From: Proales similis
Lineage: Eukaryota; Rotifera; Eurotatoria; Ploima; Proalidae
Direction of reading: 5' to 3'
Length of the DNA stretch: 64,000 nucleotides
Assembly (NCBI GenBank): GCA_019059635.1
Contig: JAGVRJ010000006.1
Span: forward strand, 1,178,001-1,242,000
Below, in pieces: positions 43,678 through 55,536 of this stretch (position 1 is the first letter of the stretch; every line of letters begins with the position of its first letter). The position numbers were made by a program, and so were the translations under genes. The notes under the pieces are model-generated. The model did not search any database. It was not told the DNA's origin and saw nothing but the letters and a program-made list of their open reading frames with translations.

Positions 43678-45458
43678 ATGGAAGAACACGAACTGGACAG
43701 CATTCAAGTGCGCGAGTCAGACGAACTGTTGCAGAAATCACAGAGCCGTCTGCCAGAAGAGGTGGGTCGCATTTGTTTGACAATGACTTAAACAACAATC
43801 CTCTTAAATCGTTATTGTTGAAAAGAGCCTTTATGTGGCCTCTCGATACGGAAAAGTGTTTGTCACCATTCAGGGCAATCGGGAGAATCCGGCGTTTGTT
43901 ACTTTTCCAGACCTTGGACTTGATTGTAAGCGATCAGAGTCAAACCCTCTTGTCGTTCAACATTCACCAATATTTCATGCACTGAAGCCAGCACGCAGTT
44001 TCATCGATTTTTCAACTACTTTGAAAACGAACGGCTCATGCAGCACTTTTGCGCCATTCACGTCAATCCGATCGGACAAGAGGAGCACAGCTGCGAACTG
44101 CCCAACGAGTAAAACTCAAACCGTTCATTTTGACCATAAAGTTTTGCACATTTTCCTCAACAGGTATCCCTATCCGACCTGCGATCAGCTGGCCGACACA
44201 GTCGAGGATGTAGTCAACTTTTTCAAGTTGCAATTCAGTCTACCTTTCTTCTCTTGACCCTCTATTGAGGAAATCTTTTGATTTTAGTTTGAAACGAGTG
44301 ATTTGTTTCGGAGTCGGAGTTGGCGCAAACATACTCGCTCGATTTGCGGTAAGCTCGTTGGCAATGCTAAGTGACAAGAAGCAGAAAACGATTTTAATTC
44401 AAAATTTTCGACTAAAGCTCAAGCATTCGAGCATGCTTGATGCTCTCATATTGATTAATCCTGTCTCGGGCAAATGCGGCTGGTCTGAATGGGCCTATCA
44501 AAAAGTAAGTCCCATCCGTCTTTAAGCGGACTTATCGCAAAATGGCCAAAATTTATTGAAAACATAAAAAGTGGAATCAATGGTACCTGAATCACAAACA
44601 ATACACTGAATTCACCAACAACTATTTGCTTTGGTATCATTTTGGCTACGTAAGTTGAGCATAAGCCGAATTTAAGACAAATGACATCGAATCGAATTTC
44701 TAAACTTTTTTTAATATTAAAAGCAAAGCTGGGAGAGGCATCACGATTTGATTGACACCTATTCGAAAATATTTCATCAAAAGAACCCGATCAACTTAAG
44801 CCATTTGATAAACTCTTATCTCGCGTAAAGATCGACTTTTTACCGTCTTTGGCGTCAAATCAAGATTCCTTATTCTCTGGTTTTCAAGTCGAACCGATTT
44901 GGGAATTGTTAGACCGGAGCCGAACAAATCCACGGTCAATTTCAAGTGAGCCAAGTCCAGCACCTCGTTGCTTTGTAATTTAACGTGCTGCCACCGCCAT
45001 CTAGATGTCCAGTATTGAATGTGACTGGTGATCAATCACCACATGTTGACGAGACTGTGGACACCAACGGTCGTCTAGATCCGGCTCAAGCATCTTTTGT
45101 CAAGGTAATTCAATCTAGCTTCCATCCGACTAGACAATTTTTTCGCTCAAATTTTATCGAATTTCAGTTTGCCGACTGCGGCGGAATGGTTCTAGAAGAG
45201 CAGCCAGCGAAGCTATCAGCCGCAATCAAGAACTTTTTACAGGGTCTTGGCTTCGGTAGGGCTCTTCTCCTCAACACTCAATCGCTTGTCCGACATTTGA
45301 AAACTATTTCTCAAGTGCCCAATTTGAACGCGCGTCGCATAAGCGCAATTGAAAGAGCCGGAGCGATGGAACTGCTCAAACACGACGAAGAAGTGCAGCA
45401 TCAAACAAACGAAGAGACTCTAAGACATGACGCTCACTGCTCCAATCCAGTGGTTTAA
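43678..45458 (+). CDS. NDRG: NDRG family protein (N-myc downstream regulated)
   Basis: Eleven exons (43678-43761, 43826-43925, 43988-44108, 44164-44226, 44288-44348, 44418-44504, 44572-44649, 44724-44824, 44865-44945, 45005-45104, 45168-45458); 388 residues. An alpha/beta-hydrolase fold without a catalytic triad, acting in stress and differentiation. Blocks follow NDRG order: YGKVFVTIQGNRENPAFVTF, FPDLGLD, MQHFCAIHVNPIGQEEH, YPYPTCDQLADTVEDVVNFF, VICFGVGVGANILARFA, ALILINPVSGKCGWSEWAYQ, CPVLNVTGDQSPHVDETV, LDPAQASFVK and FLQGLGF. It has eleven exons, beside intronless neighbours. An acceptor-like TTCAACAG is 7 bp before the ATG. Confidence 0.96.
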
Positions 45459-45820
45459 ACGAGAAATCAAGCTAGAACTCAGTCTGAGCTTTTATTCGAC
45501 TAGATTTTCATTCAGAATTCCTTTGACGCTTTATTGCTTGCTTCATATGAACAGTTCAATTTGCAAGAAGAAACTCTTTAAATCGAGCTCGAAAACTCAA
45601 AAATTAATTAATTCGAACGAGTTTTACGCTTGAAGGCGATGGCCAATTTTACTCTAAATTCACAAACTGCACGAACACATAATTGTGTGTGTAAATACAA
45701 ACATTTAGAACAAAAATAAAAAAAAAGCAACCAGAGTCGAGCCTAGTGAACATTTTGCTTCAATTCTTTGTTTTTTATTATTTAAATTTATCAACTCGTG
45801 TGTGAGCCGATGAGTAGCGT
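45459..45820. other. Convergent 3' region, 362 bp
   Basis: Between NDRG and a minus-strand gene. AATAAAAAAAAAG near 45714 fits an NDRG poly(A) signal; AT-rich at 45770-45790. Confidence 0.5.
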
Positions 45821-46402
45821 CTAGTAGCGCCATTGTGGAATCAAATTGTTTCTCTCTCTTATTTCACGTCCGTATTGTTGACGACGCCGCACGATCTCAG
45901 TGCGTTGGTCCTCTTTGTCCAGCCTTGACAGTGGATTGTTGTGGTGATACTTGTGATTGTGCTCGATTACCGGATTGACGTCTAATAAATGATTGAATAA
46001 GAAAAAATAAACTAGAGCTTGCGTGCTCGCATGTTCTTACTTCTTGTCTCGCCGATGCCGAAATACTTGAGCGCCATTCTACTCGGTATCAGCACTGGTA
46101 TCCAGTATTCATTGTTAAAAGTTCCGGACGGGTAGTAGCTGGTCAAATTGGACGGATAGACCCGATTGGCTGCCAGCGCCGGCGCGATCTGAGGTAAGCG
46201 ATTGTCACTGTAGGAAAAATTGTTACGGGTGGTTCTATTTGTCATCACTAAGGGCAAGCCTAGAGTCCTATATCGCGCTAGAATTTCCGTTTGTTCAAAA
46301 TAACAAAACGCGAAAACGAAAATCAGCTCCGCAAGGCGAATACCAAATAACACATTTAAACAACTTACGTCGATTATCTGCCACTTGGTAAAATCTGTAC
46401 AT
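45821..46402 (-). CDS. Unknown 143 aa basic protein
   Basis: Exons 46402-46369, 46277-46041 and 45981-45821 keep frame through two introns. The product begins MYRFYQVADNR and is rich in Tyr, Asn, Arg and Pro. It has a central NEYWIPVLIPSRMALKYFG stretch and a charged helical end (RLDKEDQRTEIVRRRQQYGR followed by EIRERNN). No family recognised. Its C-terminal helix resembles the one in the larger gene just upstream (47005-49246), so they may be related or share a short binding motif. The start is the ATG that puts the small first exon in frame. Confidence 0.6.
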
Positions 46403-47004
46403 GCCAGAACCACAGGCGGAACTCAATACTCATTGATTGCAAAGTTGTTTTGGCAATTAATTCACACCTATTGACTGTAACCAAACAACTGTGAAGTTTC
46501 CGAAGCCCAGAAGGCAAAACCTCGCCTCGTTCCCATGGCGAATCTAACCACTGATATTGATTTTTCGAATAATTTATCTTGCGCGTAAATTGCCAACTTG
46601 AGCTTGTTGATCAAGTCGGCACCGCAACAGGCTCGACGAATCGACCTCCGTCAATCCGTTCGCAACATGCTTACTGCAATACTCTCTTCCTCAGACTTGA
46701 CTTGCGTTCCGATTCAGACTCAATAAAGCATGTTCCGCTTGAGAACGGCAGTTTCCGCAAACTTTCTCGAACTTTGTAGGCAACCCCGAGTCCAACAGAT
46801 TGTCTCAGCTCGCTTTGTTTCACATTTTATTTCTCTCTCTCTCTCCGAGTTAGATTGCAATTACCGGCTGGCATGAAACTCAAAAACAAAAAGTAAACAA
46901 AAGAGCTGAGTAAATGAAGAATGTGCAGAAAATGTAGAGTTTTTCTGTTTCTTTCCGAGTTAGAATCAAATTAAAAATGAGCAGCTAAAGTTGTCGCGCA
47001 ATTA
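46403..47004. other. Intergenic, 602 bp
   Basis: Between two minus-strand unknown genes. CT-rich tract near 46830-46847. No coding signal found. Confidence 0.4.
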
Positions 47005-49246
47005 TTATTTTTTGTTTCGCCTATTACTGACTGGTTCAGATGGATTTTGTTTATTGACCGTGGCAAGCTCGACTGGCGGCTGAGGCTCCTGGGGAAACAT
47101 GCGAGCGTACTTGGCGTTGTAGAGGTTGTCGTTCATGAACGCGTTCCTTTCCTTTATCATTCGAGCGTACTCTTCTCTTTTCTTTGCTTTGTTTGACTTC
47201 TCTTCCTTGGTCTCTGGTTCGAACGGCAAAAAGTCACGTCCGAATCCAAAGTTCTTCTGAAATTGCTTGTAATCCGTCGACGTGTACTTGTCCTTGGCCA
47301 GTCTAGCCTCACGCTTGCGAGTTTCACGTAGCATTTGCAAATAAGAGCCTTTTATTGGACAAAAAAAAGGGAGCAATTAGTCGAGAATTATACATTGGTC
47401 TCGAAAGTAGAGAATCAAGAAGAATCAGGCCAACTACCGTAAAAGTGAGGGTTATAAGCTAAAGTCTGCGTGGAATAGAGAGGAACCGGTGGATAAATCG
47501 GAGCGAGAGGAAATCCATACAAGCGACGGTGATAAAGAGGCGCTGGAGGCGGAGGCATCAAGGCTCCAGGTAGCAAAGGAAGCCGTAATGAGGGATAGCC
47601 GCCCATTACTGTCGGCAGTAGAGCTGTTGGCCGTTCTCTGTATGAGTGAAATGGCCTATATGGATACATTTTGACCTTGATCTTGTGCACTTCTAACTAG
47701 CAAGCCTATCGTAGCTCTTTTTTGCTGTACGTTAACACTAAATGCATACTAATGAATGGTTTGTGTGACGAAATAAAAAAAAATGCGTTTGTGGCCTTGA
47801 AGCGCTTGCTAACTCGCTTTCTAATATTTCTGTCGCTGACTTTCAATCAATTTTTTTTTTGGTTGGCAAAAAAATAAATGGAGAAAAATTTCTTATTATA
47901 AGCGCCTTTCCCGCAACGCTTCTCTCAGCAAGTTAGTTTAATTGGCTTTTTAGACGCACTCGCATGCTTATTAAGAGACTAAAGGGTCTTTTTTAGTGTC
48001 GCTCGCTGCTATGTGTGTGTTGCCTGTTGAATTAAGAAGCAACAACAGCAGCAGAAGCAGAAGGAGTTGAGAGTCGGAAGCTCTCGACTCAATGGCACTC
48101 GTTTTAGGTGTTGGCGGCGCAGACAGTAGAAACAAGCGAGAAAGGAAGTTTGCTTGGATTCGCTCACCTGGGTCATTCGGATCTTCGACTGGTTTCCTAT
48201 CGTATCGAGCCACGTTCAATTGATTGAACATGTTGTTTTTGTTTCTATGCGACATGGACGGCGACGGCGTATTCGACAGTGGATCGGCATCGGTGGACGG
48301 TATCGACGCCTCACTAAACTGTTTGTGCTGAAGCCTTGGATTAGGTTTGTTCATTCCATTGATCGGCCCCTTGCTCGGAGCTGCCCGATTGTAGTTGACG
48401 CCTTTCAGATTCGATTTAAGAAAGAAATTGAATTTTAGTGAGGCAAACCGGCAAGCTACCTCCATTAACCGCAATCGTATTCAACAGCTGATTTCGCTCT
48501 TGTTGCTGTTTTTTGAGCATTTCAAGCTCACTCGTGGCCGACTGATGAACGTTGAATTGAAGAGGGTTCGACTGGTAGGGCTGTGAGTAGAGCTGTGGTT
48601 GTTGCTGTTGCTGCACTCGCTGTTGGTACTGGATGAATCGCTGCTGCTGGCTATCGTGAGGCTGCAGAGCGAAGTTTGTGCTCGGATTGTAGCCGCCTGG
48701 CTGAGAGTAGCCCGGGTAAACCAAGCTTTCGGGTTGACTTGGCGGTGTTCGATTTTGACTGTTCTTGGCGCCTTTGACATTGGTGTTGGCTTTCTTGCCT
48801 CCGTTGCGTCCGTTCTGGGCGTTGTACTCGGGCGGACGCTGAGGTACCCGCTCGTTCTGTTGGGTCGTTTTATTTACATTTCTTCCTTCATCTGGCATTA
48901 CCATTTGCCTCGCCGCGTCTGTTTCGTTCAATCCATTTGGGCCATTGTAATAGCTCGGCATATAGCTGTTGGGCAGCTCTCCGCCTTTGTAGCGAGATGT
49001 AGACAGAAGCTGGTTGGCTTCGATCTCAAGAGTCAAATCGTCCAGATCGTCAAACAGATCCAGGGAGCCAGTGTTTCTCAGGGTTCCTGCGTTACGCGTC
49101 TGATATCTGCTTAGCAACGGGTCGTAACTCGGATAGTAACCAGTGTTGTATCCTCCGTCTCTAAGTCCGTTCACGCCAAATGAGGATCGTTCATTGCCTG
49201 CAGCGAGCAACGCACTGCCCAGTGGATTGCTATACTCGTAGTTCAT
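47005..49246 (-). CDS. Unknown 539 aa disordered / coiled-coil protein
   Basis: Exons 49246-48460, 48401-48168, 47692-47438 and 47348-47005 sum to 540 codons. The first 350 residues are Asn/Gln/Pro/Tyr rich and look disordered, with a Q-rich segment (RVQQQQQPQLYSQPYQ). Then comes a Pro/Leu/Tyr-rich part (LPLLPGALMPPPPAPLYHRR) and a charged helical C-terminus (SYLQMLRETRKREARLAKDK, TDYKQFQKNFGFGRDFLPFE, KAKKREEYARMIKERNAF). Helices of the last type occur in ciliary/centrosomal proteins such as JHY, but I would not assign it. Intron 2 is long (475 bp) and the join there rests on phase agreement only, so exons 3-4 could be a separate gene. Confidence 0.6.
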
Positions 49247-51159
49247 TGATCTTGGACGTGTCGCTCGCTCTTTTAATCAATCAGTCAGAGGGTGGCGTTC
49301 AAGCATCAATGTTTCAGCTATTGACTTTTCTCTTCGTCTCGTTCTGGCCGCCTTTTCTTTCTTCTGCTGCTACGGCGGTGTTGATTATTTCTTGGGCTCG
49401 AAATTGCTTGAAAATCTGCTCTAAATTCAAACTTTGCCAATTTCTTATGCGCTTTCAACAATAAACAACAAAAAGGCAAATCAGCTTATATTTAATGAGA
49501 ATGCCAGAAATGTGATAGAATTTAATTCAAATAAAGAATATTGATTTTCTGCCGAGTTTCGGTTAATTCATTCGTCACCTAACATATTCATTAGGTGACA
49601 TGACGACAAGCAATCGCGGGATTTTGGCACCAATTTCGCCGTTTTAAGACCAAATGCCTTGTTTGCCGACGACATAACGTAGTAACCCATCGCCTTGTTC
49701 AAAGCATACACACACACACGGACTCATGCCAACCAACATCGACAATTATGAAATGGATAGAAGCTTTTATTTCTTTCTAATTGAGCATGTTTATTAAGCC
49801 GGAGGGCTTGCTTCCAAACAACACACAGTTCATATTTTTCAAGCAACAGCTTATAGCCAAACTGTGCCAATGGTAATTTCAATTAAAGACGATTGAGTAA
49901 AAAACTGTGAACAAAATTAAAGTAATAATTAGCCGAGGAACGTCACACAAGTTAATTGCCCAATGAAAAGAAGCTCGTTTGCTGGCTTGCCACTCTCAGG
50001 CCAGCAAAGCAGCGCAGTTATAATAACTCGGGCCGAGTCGAATCTAAATTTCTCTTTCTTTTCATTCTCTCTCTCTCTTTCTCTCTTTTCAGCGCTTTCC
50101 TACTTTCATTTGCTCTCCGACTAGACTTTGATCATCTGCATTTTGATTATTCGTCTGATTCCAATCAACTCGAATAATTCTAACCGCCATCGCCGTCATT
50201 GCTGCGTCTGCTCTGCTGCCGCTGCTATGACACCCGCTCGGATTTGGTTTCCCAGTCAAACAAATAATTTTCAATCTTGCCGCTAATTATTCTCGTTTTG
50301 GGACACATTTAAGAATAAAAGTAGTGTTTATTAATAGTCAACCTTATAGAATAAACGCAGCGTGTTTGTGCGCCCGCGTGTGAGAGTATTCCTAAACCAA
50401 TGCAGACGTTCAAGAGAGGCAGAGAGAATAAAAAAAAACGAGCCGACATTGATTTAGAGTGAGTTCTACCGCTTGCCCTAATTCAACTTAATTAAATATT
50501 TGTTCAAGTGCTATATTTGCTCCTTTTTGCACTTTGTTTTGTTGTTTTTTTTTTTATTAAAAATTTTAACGATTCTTAGAGCCGATTGTGTAATCAAACT
50601 TTTAAGCCAATCCTCCTGATTTTTTCCTACATTACTTAAACGAATGGAAGATGTTGCTGACGTATTGTTCCACTTGAATCTTGGCACTCTCGCTCGTAAA
50701 ACCGTTGTTTCCAAGTTCTCTCAAGTGATGCCATTTCTCATTCAAAAATGTTTGAATGCTCGTTAGTCGTCCTAGAATAGACTAATGAACACTAGTCTCC
50801 TCCCTAGCTACTCGCCAAAGCGGTTTCGGCCCAAACTCTACATATAACTTGAATACCCAGATTTGAATAGAAATCAAAACTAGCAATTTATTTCGCTTCG
50901 ACTACTCTTTATTTCTCTTCTCGGTTGTTCTGTTTTGTTATTCGATTCACACAAAAATGATGTATTCGGTAAATGATGTAGAATGATGTTGGAAATATTC
51001 GGGTCGAAGCCGAGCTAAAACACTCAAGCTATTACGAAATAAAGAAGCATCGCTATTCCCTAATATAATGATAAAATGAAATTGATTTAAAAAAATAGAT
51101 CATCAAGACGAAATTAAAATTGATATAGAGGACTGAAGAGTCGAATCAAAAACGACCTT
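49247..51159. other. Gene-poor stretch, 1.9 kb
   Basis: Between the unknown minus-strand gene and KCC copy B. It contains a 9 bp perfect inverted repeat (49574-49599), a CA run near 49709-49720 and a CT-rich tract at 50063-50090. No credible coding region found. Confidence 0.5.
49574..49599. repeat. Perfect inverted repeat (9 bp arms, 8 bp spacer)
   Basis: GTCACCTAA, then CATATTCA, then TTAGGTGAC. It could be a hairpin or a dyad protein-binding site about 330 bp upstream of the 49246 gene. Confidence 0.8.
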
Positions 51160-54100
51160 CTATGAGAATATGGTGATCACTTCCCGACCAGAGCCGCGAA
51201 CTAGAAGCACACGTCGGAGACCTTCGGTAGCGGCGCTCAGATAAGCCAAGTCTTTGAAAGAAGGTGGATTATGAGGCGAAAAGAGAGAGACAGAGAGCGA
51301 GGAGAGCTCGTAGCTTACAGTTGAAGTCACTCGGTCCTTGGCTCTTCGGAGGCGCAGGAATATTCATCAGCACAAGGGATGCATGTCTCGACTTTTCCAA
51401 TATGTGCTTGTTCAGCTCGACGGCCGAGTGCATTTTCCTGATCGTTTCCGTCTTCATTATGGACGACCTTTTCTCTTTCAGCTTTGGATTGAAAGAGCCT
51501 GGCGTGAATGTGTATTGATTGTCGGCCGGATCATTGGCGATGAATGGCGTTTTTTCGGGGCTCGAGTTGGGTGTTCTAACCACACTGTTGCGTCTGACTT
51601 GCTCCATGATCATCTGTGGCTGTAAATCATTTATGCTCAAGTCTCTCGACCGATTTAATGATTTAGATCTATTACCTCGTTTTGGGCTTGCGAACGGCTC
51701 ATTTTGAGATCGCGGATCAACTTCTCTCGTTCGTGTAGACGAAGCGTTTTCTCGTAGGTGTATGCTGAAATTTGACCTTCATGCTGGAAATTTCGTTGCA
51801 TGAGCAGATCTGCTGAGGCCATAAGGCTTCCAGATCTTACCATTTCAATTACGTCGACTTCGGCGTCGATTCTCAAGTAGTACATGTATTTCTCCAGGTC
51901 CTGTTTTATCTGAACTGCGTTTTCATCCGACTGGGCCACGGTGAACAAGCGAATCTTGCACTTTTGCCAGATTCGATGCTTTTTCAGCAGAAACACGATC
52001 AATAGCAAGAGGCCACCGTCTTGGATGATCCACCACAAGTCAATTGTGCCTGTCTGCGTTTCAGTCTTTGAGTTGACTGGCCAGCTGTCGATGCCTTTTG
52101 TGATTATCATTGCCGACTCATGCGCGTGCGTGTGTCTCAGAATTTCTTAAGTAGCAGTCGCCAAAAATAGACCAAATCGATTTGAATGATTGATGGCCTT
52201 GAGTGGACTTACGCACGAACGAGCTGACATTCAAGTCGCTTCCGTCGGATTCGTCTGTGGAGATGTTTTGCGAACGATTGAAATATTCATTGTCCCATTT
52301 CTCCGGCCAGTTTATGCAAATTGTGTTCGGTCTGAGGCCTCCCAAGCCCTCGGTTTGAATTCTGTGCGAAATTGTTTCGGAACGATTGATTCGGAAACGA
52401 AATTATCAAATGCGGAAACTGTCCACTTACAAATAAGAAAAGCCCTCTTGAATGTTCTGGCTGACAAGAGTCTCAGAAAATCCTTTTACTTTAAATCTGT
52501 GCATCGAACGACTCAAGCCCTGTTTTTATTTTCGAGCATTGTGAATAGACGCGATGGTTGAAATGAACAAAAAGAATGAGCTTACCGCTTTGCACATTTG
52601 GGCGTAATCTTTTTGCTCGCTGTAATCGCCGTGGATTATATTTGCACAAACGATCAAGCCTTTGCCAGCTTTGAGTTGGGAAACAAAGCCGATTGAGTTT
52701 GGATGGGAAATTTTTATGTTCTGACTCAAGTGGGCATCTCTGACTGTGGCCTCGTGATGGTGAGGGTCTTCATTGGACACTGGCCGAGACCATTGACTCA
52801 TGCCGTCTTTGACCTGCTCGCATTTAAGGAACAGAAGTATCTGCGGACGCCAATTCTTCACATGAGGCGGTGAGTCCTCGAGTCTGAGGAGGGCGAAACG
52901 AGCCGCACTCATTGAAAGACCGCGTATACCGTCGCCGTATTCTTTCTCAGCTCTAGAACGCAAACCATACTGTGTGAGAGAAAACACTACTCGCCGGATG
53001 GCACAAGTCGGCTTACCCCTTGAATTCGATATACTTGTAGATCATGATTGCAAGCAAGATAGCTAGCAAGGCGTAAAACCAATTGATCATGAACATGAGC
53101 GAAAAGCAGAGAGCCACTCCAAGAAGAGACAAAGTCCAATGGTAGTATTTGTATCGCGGCCTCCAGCTGGGCGCTTTCATCAGAGTCTGCAGGGTGCAAG
53201 CAATGTTCACAAAAGCATAGCACATCAGGAAGAACCTGTTTGCAAAATGAAATTTTCGATTTGGTCTACACAGCTGGAGGTTACTCACATGGCAATCAAC
53301 GGAGTCAAGTAGTCGACGTTGCCCAGAAGAATGCCACATTCGCACAAGAACAAGGTGAATAACAGAGCGACAATGGGCTCGCCGCGCACGACTTTGGCAA
53401 ATGGACGCAGAACTGGAACTAGATCGTCGTTGGCAACTGCTTGCAGAATTCGCGGCGCACTAGTCAACGCCTGTAGGCCAGCACCAAAGGTCGATAGAAA
53501 TGCGCCAATCATGATGACCCATTTGTTGGGCCAGGCTATCAAGCTGACTACTAGACGCTTGTTTATACTGTCACCGAATTTATCTCGGAGTAGAAGACCG
53601 TCGACTGAAGATGCGACCAGAACAATGCTGGAAATATCTGATTTAGTGTAAAATAATTAGAAATAATTAGTTAAATGCGGCGAATGCAAAGTGGCCTACA
53701 GATAGTTGAAGTGAAGATGACAGCCGAGATGGTTCCTCTCGGAATGCTTCTGGACGGGTCCTTAAGATCTCCGGATCGATTGGAACCGGCCATAATGCCG
53801 GTCACTGATGGGAAATAAATGCCAATAAGGACCAAGAAGGAAGTTAGCTCTTTGGCCAATATCTCGAGTCCAGGTACACCTTTCTCGCCCGGAACTACCT
53901 CGCCCGCTTGACGGTATTTTGATCTGAAATTTTCCAAAAATAGCCTGCTAGACGAGAGACCGGGTATGCCTTGTCTCAATTTGACACTGTCTGGCTCTTC
54001 GAAATGTCGACACAAGTAGATCTGTCGTTGCATGTTAAGATCATCCAAAATCTCCTCGCTGACCAAATCGTCAAGGTTGGTTGCATTTGACAAAGATCCG

Positions 54101-55353
54101 TTGGCAACAATCGCATAAACAGAGCCGCAATACGCCTCCCAGAGTGGACATGTCACTGTTTGATTTTGGCTTTCGCAGAAGCGCTGGTTTGTGCAAAACG
54201 GCTTTCCGTCCAGCATAAATGACTCGTATCGAATCAGACGAGTTTCGTTAAACACGCAGATTCTTCAGATGGCAAAGTTAATTTTTTTTTCTTTTTTCGG
54301 AAAAATTCTCCAAGTAGCTTACGGCACATTAGGTGGCTTGATGGCAGTTATGACCAATCCAACATAGATACAAACAACCGAAACGAGGACAGCGATCAAG
54401 GAGAGAGGCGCTACTTTGCTCACAAACTTGATGCCCACAAACACAATCATACCGGTCAGTATTAAGAGCATTGTGCCGTAAATGCGAAAGTTGTTGAACG
54501 CGTCCGCCTGATTTTCAATATTGCCGATCAATGTGAAATCCGGATTGATGTATTTCTGTTGAAAATTTTGAGGTTTTCATATAAAAACTTTACGACTGCA
54601 ATGAATCTTACCAGCAGAATCTCTATGGCTCCAACGATGTACATCGACGCGCCCACTGTATTACCGAGATAGAACAGAATTCCGACTGCGCCACCGAACT
54701 CCGGACCCAAAGACCTTGAAATGACAAAATAAGGTCCACCGGCGGGCACAATTCCATTGGTTGCAATTGCACTCATTGAGATTGAAGTCATTAGAGTCTA
54801 TTTGGATTTCAAACTAATTCGGGCAATAATCAAGAGTCGGTTGGAAACGAGAACTTACGCAAAGACAACACATGCCGACAATGCCAACTCCTTCGAGTAT
54901 GCCTGCAGTTCCAACAATCCATACAGATCTAATGAACAAAATCACTCCCATAATGTTCTGAACGCATGGCAGGAATACACCGAGTAAAGTTCCGAGTTTG
55001 GCTTTTTTCTATTCGAACAGGCATCATGTGACAGACTGTTTGTTTGGGGTTTTCACGATTAATATCTTACGGTCACTTTGACTCCTGGCTTCTCTTGAGT
55101 GCCACTTTTACTCGGAGGTACCACACTGTCAAAGTTCAGGATGCTGCTCAGCACTTTGCCAAGCGTTTTTCCGTCTTCGTTCTATTTAGATTCGATTGAA
55201 TTAGAAGAAAGCCGAGCGATGAGTGACAATCAAGAGTGAGATGGTCACCTCGTAAAGACCCATTCCTTTGCTATAGTCCAACTTCCCGTTGGCTTCAACA
55301 TCCTCGTTTGCATCAAGGTCGTTGCTTTCAAGGTGCATTTCTGATTCAGTCAT
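51160..55353 (-). CDS. K-Cl cotransporter (SLC12A4-7 type), copy B
   Basis: Second KCC gene, same strand and same domain order as copy A. Exon 1 (55353-55249) encodes [20 protein letters not shown] and the stop is 51162-51160. Seen: [40 protein letters not shown], a Cys-rich extracellular loop ([20 protein letters not shown]), [66 protein letters not shown], and the ending [21 protein letters not shown]-terminal cytosolic region differs wholly from copy A. Several splice sites sit at the same codons in both copies (for example the last intron), so they are duplicates of one gene. Confidence 0.94.
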
Positions 55354-55506
55354 TTAGAAGGAGAGTGAGTTTAGAGAAGTTGCATCGATCGAAAGCAAAT
55401 GTTCAAATGTAAGCGTGTGATGCCAGCCTTGTGTTTGCTTGCAATTTGGTTTCGGCTCGTTAAGTCGAGCTAGAACAGAGTCTGCTTTACAAAAGAAATA
55501 ATGCGC

Positions 55507-55536
55507 GCGCACACACACACACACGCACACGCACAC
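55507..55536. repeat. (CA)n microsatellite, about 330 bp reading upstream of KCC copy B
   Basis: Run of CA dinucleotides interrupted by CG, preceded by a GCGCGC stretch. Confidence 0.9.
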
